In this document: piece after piece, positions 6,787 through 11,525 of the stretch
Position numbering within the stretch: the stretch's first letter is position 1
Layout of the letters: every line of letters starts with the position of its first letter
NCBI GenBank assembly: GCA_964617665.1
Contig: CAZUAH010000446.1
Span: forward strand, 1 to 11,525
Direction: 5' to 3'
From: JADHUC01 sp964617665
GTDB lineage: Bacteria > Planctomycetota > Planctomycetia > Pirellulales > Pirellulaceae
Length of the DNA: 11,525 bases
Program-made: the position numbers and the translations under genes
The notes under the pieces: generated by a model
What the model was told of the DNA's origin: nothing
Database searches by the model: none
The model's input: the letters and a program-made list of their open reading frames with translations, nothing else

Positions 6787-8685
6787 ATGAGGACAAGTGT
6801 GGTTTACCTGGCCGTCTTGTTGTCAATCAGTTCCGCGTGCGCAGCGCACGGTAGCGAACCGAATACGACGCGGCAAAATATTGGCGACGGCGAGATTCCG
6901 AATCAACGGTCTGGCGAAACAGCCACGACCGCACAAGTCCCGCCGCGGTCGATCTACTCGTGCCAGACGACATTCGCGATTCCGTTCACCGTTGACTTGA
7001 GCGAGGGAAATTCGCTGGACGTCCTGCTGTACGTGTCCACGGACCATGGGAGGACCTGGGGGCTGTTCGGTCGCCAGCCAGCCGCGCAAGATCGTTTCGT
7101 GTTCCGCGCAACCGGCGACGGGGACTACTGGTTCGCATCGCGCACGACCGGTCGTGGAATGCACGCACCTGCAGGCGGTACGTTCAAGCCGGAGTTGAGT
7201 GTAGTTGTGGATACGACGGATCCGCGCGTGGAGTTGCAGGCCACGGTCGATGCGAGTGGAGAGATCAAAATCGTCTGTGACGCCACCGATCCGTACTTGG
7301 CATCCGATACTCTCAAGGTGGAGTACCAGGCAGGGCTTACCGCTGCTTGGCGTCCTGTACCCGTTCAAACGGCCAACAACGGAGGCAATCGTACCGCACT
7401 CCACGGTGAGACTAGTTGGCGGCCGGGCAAGGAAGACAGAATCGTGAGTATTCGAGCCACGGTGCGCGACAAAGCGGAGAACGCCGGCGAGAAGAGTCGT
7501 CGTCTGATCATCCCGTTGGCACTCGCGGCTCGAGGACAGTTTCGGCCCCAGAATACGATGACTGCCTCTACCGTCCCAAGTGATCCGTTCGCGAAGTACG
7601 GGCTAGAATCGGACGCTCCGCAAGAGTACCAGACGCCGGTCGATGAGAATGAGACGACGTTCTTCGATAAACAACGCGACACGCTGGAGGAGCAGGACAA
7701 CGAATACGGGGACTACGGGTCTCCCACGCCGCGTCCCCAGACTGAAGGCGTTGCCTGGCCGACTGACGACAAAAAGGATGCCACCGCGAAGTGGCAGAAT
7801 GACTATCCACCGCACAAGAGCTCCGTCGGCCCCAAGGTAACTCGACGCGTTCCGGCTGGTCGGGGCACTTCGTCCGAGAGATCAGCAGGTGGATTCGATT
7901 TCGGCAGTGAAGCGGACGACGAGGATGCCGGCGGTCGAGATACTTCGTCGGAGAGATCAGTAGGTGGATTCGATTTCGGCAGTGAAGCGGGCGACGAGGA
8001 TGCCGGCGGTCGAGCCGAACTCCCACAGGGCGAACAGGCTCACATGACCAGATCCAAACGATTCAATCTGGACTACTCGATCGACGACGTCGGTCCGCTT
8101 GGCGTGGAGAAGGTCGAGTTATGGGTCACGCGAGACGCTGGCCACGGTTGGGATCTGTGGGGCCTGGATGAAGACCGAGAGAGCCCGTTCTCGGTCTCGG
8201 TAGACCAGCAAGGCATTTACGGCTTTCGTATTGTGATCGTCGGCCGAAACGGCCTTGCCAGCCAGACGCCGCGAGCGGGAGATTCGGCAGATCTTTGGGT
8301 TGGCATTGACACGACAAAGCCGAAGGCGGACATCACATCAGCCGCGTATGGATCAGGGGCTTTTGCGGGCCACTTGGACGTACAATGGACGGTAACGGAC
8401 GATCACCTTGGTACCAAGCCGATCACATTGCAGATCAGCGAAAAACGCAACGGCCCTTGGACGCCAATTGCTTCGGGGCTGCCAAATACAGGCCAACACC
8501 ATTGGCGTGTGGATTCCCGCGTACCCGATAGATTCTACTTGCGTCTGGAGGCGCGAGACGAGGCGGGGAACGTTGTCACTCGCGATCTGGACACGCCCAT
8601 CAAGTCTGCCGGCATGACGCCGAAAGGCCAGGTACGCGGATTTAAACCGGTTGATCGGTACCGATACTCCGACCAAGGCATGTAG
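6787..8685 (+). CDS. Exported protein with two copies of a paired Ig-like (beta-sandwich) module
   Basis: This is a 632-residue protein of no named family that I recognise. Residues 1-20 form a signal peptide (VVYLAVLLSISSACAA); Cys18 in SSAC could alternatively be lipidated. Module 1 covers about 61-245 and module 2 about 425-602. Each has a first sandwich with 'YVSTDHGRTWGLFG' or 'WVTRDAGHGWDLWG' and ends in 'VDTTDPRVEL' or 'IDTTKPKADI'. Each then has a second sandwich with 'CDATDPYL' or 'VTDDHLGTKP' and a closing 'VRDKAENAG' or 'ARDEAGNVV'. The two halves are therefore an internal duplication. The TTDP and RDxAGN signatures resemble bacterial Ig-like/cadherin-like surface domains. The linker (about 250-420) is acidic, Pro/Ser/Gly-rich and probably disordered, and includes two 25-residue repeats. 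The gene has a strong AGGAGG site. A periplasmic or surface role is likely; the ligand is unknown. Confidence 0.85.
   Translation: MRTSVVYLAVLLSISSACAAHGSEPNTTRQNIGDGEIPNQRSGETATTAQVPPRSIYSCQTTFAIPFTVDLSEGNSLDVLLYVSTDHGRTWGLFGRQPAAQDRFVFRATGDGDYWFASRTTGRGMHAPAGGTFKPELSVVVDTTDPRVELQATVDASGEIKIVCDATDPYLASDTLKVEYQAGLTAAWRPVPVQTANNGGNRTALHGETSWRPGKEDRIVSIRATVRDKAENAGEKSRRLIIPLALAARGQFRPQNTMTASTVPSDPFAKYGLESDAPQEYQTPVDENETTFFDKQRDTLEEQDNEYGDYGSPTPRPQTEGVAWPTDDKKDATAKWQNDYPPHKSSVGPKVTRRVPAGRGTSSERSAGGFDFGSEADDEDAGGRDTSSERSVGGFDFGSEAGDEDAGGRAELPQGEQAHMTRSKRFNLDYSIDDVGPLGVEKVELWVTRDAGHGWDLWGLDEDRESPFSVSVDQQGIYGFRIVIVGRNGLASQTPRAGDSADLWVGIDTTKPKADITSAAYGSGAFAGHLDVQWTVTDDHLGTKPITLQISEKRNGPWTPIASGLPNTGQHHWRVDSRVPDRFYLRLEARDEAGNVVTRDLDTPIKSAGMTPKGQVRGFKPVDRYRYSDQGM
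7864..8013 (+). repeat. Two-unit 75-bp in-frame tandem repeat
   Basis: Units 7864-7938 and 7939-8013 are identical at 70 of 75 bases by my count. Each encodes 25 residues of the form (GT/DT)SSERS(A/V)GGFDFGSEA(D/G)DEDAGGR. The unit keeps the reading frame and lies inside the disordered acidic linker of the Ig-module protein. Two of the five differences change the first codon (ggc to gat) and one is silent (tcc to tcg). The remaining two change Ala to Val and Asp to Gly. Confidence 0.95.
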
Positions 8686-8700
8686 GAACGCTGCAAAGTC

Positions 8701-8729
8701 TTGCCTCGGCAATGCACGCCAACGATAAT
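8701..8729 (+). promoter_or_regulatory. Sigma70-like promoter for guaC
   Basis: TTGCCT (8701-8706, four of six matches to -35) is separated by exactly 17 nt from GATAAT (8724-8729, five of six matches to -10). Transcription would start near 8736, giving a leader of about 95 nt to the ATG at 8830. It lies just after the stop of the preceding gene, so guaC is probably transcribed separately. Confidence 0.5.
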
Positions 8730-8744
8730 CTAGTGTTGGTGTGC
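8714..8744 (+). promoter_or_regulatory. Inverted repeat spanning the guaC -10 box
   Basis: GCACGCCAAC (8714-8723) pairs with GTTGGTGTGC (8735-8744): ten pairs including one G.U, around an 11-nt centre that contains the -10 box. There is no T-run after it, so it is a poor terminator. Its position fits a repressor operator. A second short dyad, TTGCCTCGGCAA (8701-8712), overlaps the -35 box. Confidence 0.4.
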
Positions 8745-8829
8745 TGAACTTCGTCAGAGATGGGCAGGGCAAGCATCCCGTCGACCATCTGGCGGATGGT
8801 GCGTGACCTTTCGGCAAAGCGCTTCGCCA

Positions 8830-9864
8830 ATGAGAATCGACAATGATCTGAAACTCGACTTTGACGACGTACTCATACGTCCAAAGCGATCGGAAGCCCC
8901 TAGCCGTTCGGCGGTCGATCTGGAACGGCAGTTCACTTTCCTTAACAGCCGGGCAACCTGGGGCGGGATTCCCATCATCGCTTCTAACATGGACACGGTC
9001 GGCACACTGGCGATGGCGGACGCGATCGGTCCGCAGATCATGACTTGCCTGCACAAGTACTATTCCGAATCGGAGCTTGTTGCGTTTCTCGAACAGGACG
9101 AGCGACGAACTTTCGCGTTCTTGACTCTGGGGATAAAGGATGAGGATCTGGAGCGACTACACCGCGTCGCCCAGAGGACTACCATCGAATACGTCTGCGT
9201 GGACACGGCCAATGGATACACCAAGGCGTTCGTCGATTGGGTCAAACGGATACGCGACAAGCTTGGTGCCGTGACCATCATGGCCGGCAACGTGGCGACG
9301 CCGGAAATGGTCCAGGAGCTTCTGATCTCCGGGGCTGCCGATATCGTGAAGATTGGCATTGGCCCCGGTAGCGTGTGTCTTACGCGAGTGATGACCGGCG
9401 TTGGCTACCCGCAACTCTCGGCCATCATCGAATGTGCGGACGCTGCGCACGGACTGCAAGGGCACGTCTGCGCGGATGGCGGGTGCCGAGCGCCCGGCGA
9501 TGTTGTCAAAGCCTTCGCTGCCGGGGCGGATTTCGTCATGCTGGGCGGCATGCTGGCCGGCCACGACGAATGCGGCGGCCAATGGGTGGAAGAGGACGGT
9601 CGGAGAACGGGCATGCAGTTCTATGGCATGTCCAGCAAGATTGCGATGGAGAAGTATGCCGGCGGCGTCAGGGACTACCGCGCTTGCGAGGGCAAAGAGA
9701 CTGTCGTGCCCCATAGAGGCTCGGTCAAAGAGACAATCCGCGAAATCACTGGGGGAATCCGCAGCGCGTGCGCGTATGTGGGAGCGGCGCAATTGAAGGA
9801 TCTATCTAAATGCACGACGTTCGTGCTCTGCAACCGTACGCATAACACGGTTTTCGAAGCGTGA
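8830..9864 (+). CDS. guaC: GMP reductase
   Basis: This is a 344-residue enzyme that reduces GMP to IMP with NADPH and releases ammonia, returning guanine nucleotides to the adenine branch. The N-terminus MRIDNDLKLDFDDVLIRPKRS matches the E. coli GuaC start closely, so I prefer the ATG at 8830 over the GTG at 8803. The catalytic loop is GIGPGSVCLTR with Cys183. Thr185 and Glu287 (in RACEGK) correspond to the Thr188 and Glu289 of E. coli GuaC that assist deamination. MDTVGT at 54-59, NGY, AGNVAT, ADGGC and MLGGMLAGHDE are all present. There is no CBS insertion, and the length fits GMP reductase (about 345), not IMP dehydrogenase (about 490). The residue after the catalytic Cys is Leu, where the E. 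coli enzyme has Thr. No clear Shine-Dalgarno sequence is present. Confidence 0.95.
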   Translation: MRIDNDLKLDFDDVLIRPKRSEAPSRSAVDLERQFTFLNSRATWGGIPIIASNMDTVGTLAMADAIGPQIMTCLHKYYSESELVAFLEQDERRTFAFLTLGIKDEDLERLHRVAQRTTIEYVCVDTANGYTKAFVDWVKRIRDKLGAVTIMAGNVATPEMVQELLISGAADIVKIGIGPGSVCLTRVMTGVGYPQLSAIIECADAAHGLQGHVCADGGCRAPGDVVKAFAAGADFVMLGGMLAGHDECGGQWVEEDGRRTGMQFYGMSSKIAMEKYAGGVRDYRACEGKETVVPHRGSVKETIREITGGIRSACAYVGAAQLKDLSKCTTFVLCNRTHNTVFEA

Positions 9865-9966
9865 GATGGAGAGTTCTTCGCTTCAACTGCGACCCAAGGT
9901 CAACCGGTGTCATTGAGCGTTTCCCCGTCTGAGTCGAGGCCAAGAAGCCAAAAACGCATCTTCAGG

Positions 9967-9996
9967 TTGAGCCAATCGTCCTGGATTCGGTATACT
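9967..9996 (+). promoter_or_regulatory. Sigma70-like promoter for the winged-helix gene
   Basis: TTGAGC (9967-9972, four of six) and TATACT (9991-9996, five of six) are 18 nt apart. Transcription would start near 10003, leaving a leader of about 75 nt before the ATG at 10078. The 213-nt spacer after guaC otherwise shows no gene and no good terminator. Confidence 0.5.
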
Positions 9997-10077
9997 GCTC
10001 GTGTCAGGGCAGTCGCCCCATCGGACGATCGCGGTGACTGCCGCGAGCACGCACCCCTTGCGAAAGGAGTTGGGTCG

Positions 10078-10299
10078 ATGGGTAAAGCCACCTCTGCCTC
10101 GCACGTCGAACAGATCGGGGAGACTGCCGGATTCGTCTGGCACGCTCTCGAAGACGCGGGGCCTATTTCCGTAGCCAAGTTGGTCGAACGTGTCGAGGCT
10201 CCTCGCGACACGGTTATGCAGGCGATCGGTTGGCTGGCGCGGGAGGGCAAGGTCTGCATCGAACAGACCAAGCGCGGAAGGATGATCGCGCTACGTTAG
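10078..10299 (+). CDS. Small winged helix-turn-helix protein (DUF2582 type)
   Basis: This is a 73-residue protein. GETAGFVWHALEDAGPISVAKL (from about residue 14) and the recognition-helix region APRDTVMQAIGWLAREGKV match the DUF2582 winged-helix family (PF10771 by memory). These are stand-alone domains of about 70 residues, common in planctomycetes and other bacteria. The wing would be IEQTKRGRMIALR at the C-terminus. The fold implies DNA binding, but no target is known to me for this family. The ATG at 10078 is chosen because AAAGGAG lies 8 nt upstream; the open frame reaches back to 9907, but that stretch contains the promoter. The gene is tail-to-tail with the zinc-ribbon gene, 14 nt apart. 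There is no effector or dimerisation domain. Confidence 0.85.
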   Translation: MGKATSASHVEQIGETAGFVWHALEDAGPISVAKLVERVEAPRDTVMQAIGWLAREGKVCIEQTKRGRMIALR

Positions 10300-10313
10300 C
10301 TCATCACAGCCGC

Positions 10314-10832
10314 TTACATGCCGCCCGCAGCGATGGCGAAGGCAATAAAGAGGCCCTGCAAGATCGCGATGATCGTGGTGATGATGCCCAGGATCATGCC
10401 TGCTTGTGTCAAGCCTTGACCGGCTGGATCCATGCGTCCGGCCTGTATCTCTTTCAAGTCCGCCGATCCCATGATCCAAGCGGGGATTCCAAAGATTCCG
10501 CAGCAAACGAAACCCAAGACGCCAAACGTCAGTATCAATCCACCGCGATGCGGCTTGCTGTAGCGCGGTGTCCTCACACCCATCGGGGTACCAGGCGATT
10601 GGTAAAGGTTCGGAGACGGTTCTGGCACGTCGCCAAAAGGATTCGCTGATTCTTTTGGCGCCTCTCCGACATCGAATGGACTTGAGGCTGTCGGTGCCGG
10701 TGCGACGGGCTCGCCCGGCGACGGAACCGTCGAGATCGTCCCACACTTGGGACAGCGAGCTTTCTTGCCCGCATGATCGTCTCCGACGCGAAGCGTCTGG
10801 GCACAACCCGTACAGGTCAATTCGATCGGCAT
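10314..10832 (-). CDS. Zinc-ribbon membrane protein with DUF4190-like domain
   Basis: This is a 172-residue protein. Residues 1-35 (MPIELTCTGCAQTLRVGDDHAGKKARCPKC...) form a zinc ribbon with Cys7, Cys10, Cys27 and Cys30. This opening is very common in planctomycete membrane proteins. A Pro/Ser-rich linker covers about 36-95. Two membrane helices follow at about 98-120 (GLILTFGVLGFVCCGIFGIPAWIMG) and 140-168. Between them is the motif DLKEIQAGRMDPAGQGLTQAGMILGI, which is the DUF4190 pattern. No enzyme activity is suggested; it is probably an inner-membrane protein with the ribbon in the cytoplasm. The ATG at 10832 is supported by GAGG 8 nt upstream, and the longer frame to 10910 is not. It is divergent from the J-domain-like gene and convergent with the winged-helix gene. 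Confidence 0.85.
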   Translation of the reverse strand: MPIELTCTGCAQTLRVGDDHAGKKARCPKCGTISTVPSPGEPVAPAPTASSPFDVGEAPKESANPFGDVPEPSPNLYQSPGTPMGVRTPRYSKPHRGGLILTFGVLGFVCCGIFGIPAWIMGSADLKEIQAGRMDPAGQGLTQAGMILGIITTIIAILQGLFIAFAIAAGGM

Positions 10833-11086
10833 ATTCAATTCCTCGTTGTTGACGTGCCACAAAACGGGGGCGGCACGGCCCAAGCTAAGCACGTACGTGG
10901 GGTTCGTCAACAGGAATCTTCGTCGATGGGGGCCTCATCTTGGGATTCGACCCCTAAATCCTCCGTATTCATGCGGCTCTCGAAGTGTGAGACCCTCGCC
11001 AGAACAGTCTCCTGGCGGCTACAATCCGAGAAACGTTAAGCCGTCAATGCAATGACGGGTATTCGCCCAGGGAAGAGGACCGGGAT
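10833..11086. promoter_or_regulatory. Divergent spacer with several short palindromes
   Basis: This region holds start signals for two diverging genes. The palindrome CACGTACGTG (10890-10899) lies in the 17-nt spacer of a possible minus-strand promoter, TTGACG (10910-10905) and TAGCTT (10887-10882). CGCCAG...CTGGCG (10997-11002 and 11012-11017) sits just before the plus-strand -10-like box TACAAT (11020-11025), where no good -35 box exists. CCGTCA...TGACGG (11041-11046 and 11053-11058) lies in the likely leader of the plus-strand gene. CGTGCC...GGCACG pairs 10853-10858 with 10872-10877. Each repeat is short, so chance is possible. Confidence 0.35.
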
Positions 11087-11525
11087 ATGCCGGATGATTT
11101 CGATCCATATTACGAGTGGCTTGGGATCCCGCGGAAGGATCAGCCGCCAAACCACTATCGCTTGCTGGCGCTGGACGCATTTGAAGAGAACCCAAATGTG
11201 ATCTCTCATGCCGCCAGCCGGCAAATGACTTACGTTCGCACATTCCAAAACGGCGAGCACGCAGAGGATTCCCAGGGGCTACTGAACCACATCTCCGCGG
11301 CTAAGCTATGCCTTCTGCGGCCCGAGACCAAGGCAGCGTACGACAGCAAGCTCCGATCCGAGATGTCTGTGTGCGTACGTGACGAGCCGGATCTGCCGGC
11401 CGGTGACATGAGGCGGACCGGTAGACGCGCAGCCTTTCTTGTTGGTTTCTTGATCCTCGCTGCACTTGTGGCCTGGGGCATCGTGTCCAACTCGGAGCGA
11501 TTTCTGGCCGCCGAGGGTGGCGGTC
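11087..11525 (+). CDS. J-domain-like planctomycete membrane protein, partial (C-terminus beyond window)
   Basis: The first 146 residues are visible. The opening MPDDFDPYYEWLGIPRKDQPPNHYRLLALDAFE, with NVISHAASRQM, LNHISAAKLCLLRPETKAAYDSKL, is the planctomycete version of a J-like domain. It has a helical layout and the closing AAYD seen in DnaJ proteins, but no HPD motif: PPNHY stands in that region. It is therefore unlikely to stimulate DnaK in the normal way. The domain ends at about residue 90. A short linker and a membrane helix at about 115-133 (AFLVGFLILAALVAWGIV) follow, so the rest should be outside the cytoplasm. The ATG at 11087 has AGAGGA 7 nt upstream. In relatives the part after the helix often carries a large extracytoplasmic domain, but here it is cut off. 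Confidence 0.8.
   Translation, partial: MPDDFDPYYEWLGIPRKDQPPNHYRLLALDAFEENPNVISHAASRQMTYVRTFQNGEHAEDSQGLLNHISAAKLCLLRPETKAAYDSKLRSEMSVCVRDEPDLPAGDMRRTGRRAAFLVGFLILAALVAWGIVSNSERFLAAEGGG

Noticed and set aside
7864..8013. Repeat considered as a CRISPR or mobile element trace
   Set aside because: Only two adjoining copies with no spacers, in frame within a coding linker; a simple tandem duplication explains it.
7568..8026. 152-residue minus-strand open frame with a repeated HPRRPLHCRNRIHLLIS unit
   Set aside because: It is the antisense reflection of the coding tandem repeat, with no start signal of its own.
8803..8829. GTG start adding nine residues to GMP reductase
   Set aside because: The E. 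coli homologue begins exactly at the MRI..DLKL equivalent, which matches the ATG at 8830. Neither start has a good Shine-Dalgarno site, so this stays slightly open.
9856..9884. GAAGCG...CGCTTC as a guaC terminator
   Set aside because: The six-pair stem has a 17-nt loop, overlaps the stop codon and has no T-run.
9907..10077. Long N-terminal extension of the winged-helix protein
   Set aside because: It would cover the promoter boxes at 9967-9996, and the ATG at 10078 has a well-placed AAAGGAG.
10833..10910. 26-residue extension of the zinc-ribbon protein
   Set aside because: The zinc ribbon begins immediately after the ATG at 10832, as in similar proteins, and GAGG is spaced for that ATG.

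Overview
The window looks like chromosomal DNA from a planctomycete, probably of the Pirellulales type. The evidence is a set of protein styles typical of that phylum: a J-domain-like protein opening with 'YYEWLGIP..DQPPNHYRLL', a CxxC...CxxC zinc-ribbon protein with a DUF4190-like membrane tail, a small DUF2582-type winged helix protein, and prepilin-like proteins with DYNGY/PPVD features. The taxon is inferred from protein style, not from a marker gene. No rRNA, tRNA, CRISPR array or intact mobile element was seen.

Region 1 (1-6130, all minus strand) is a type IV pilus / type II secretion-like operon read right to left. It encodes a PilV/GspI-like prepilin, a PilW/GspJ-like prepilin, a large PilX/GspK-like protein, a small coiled-coil exported protein, a FimT/GspH-like prepilin, then PilM, PilN and the start of PilO, which runs off the left edge. 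Most junctions overlap or nearly touch (20, 4, 8, 8 and 2 nt), which suggests translational coupling. The exception is a 189-nt gap before pilM. Together these genes should supply the minor-pilin initiation/tip complex and the inner-membrane PilMNO assembly platform. Major pilin, ATPases, secretin and prepilin peptidase are not in the window.

Region 2 (6131-6786) is a gene-free divergent spacer of about 650 nt.

Region 3 (6787-9864, plus strand) holds a 632-residue exported protein and a GMP reductase (guaC). The exported protein has two copies of a paired Ig-like module, joined by an acidic linker that contains a near-perfect 75-bp tandem duplication. A sigma70-like promoter lies before guaC, with inverted repeats over both of its boxes.

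Region 4 (9865-11525) holds a small winged-helix protein with a good promoter and ribosome-binding site. Convergent to it is the zinc-ribbon/DUF4190 membrane protein. Divergent from that is the start of a J-domain-like membrane protein, which runs off the right edge. The divergent spacer carries several short palindromes.

The best candidate for something undescribed is the pilus operon's extra small coiled-coil protein together with its unusual GspK-like and long-leader PilW-like partners. The duplicated Ig-module protein encoded divergently from the operon is the second. Its functional link to the pilus is unproven.
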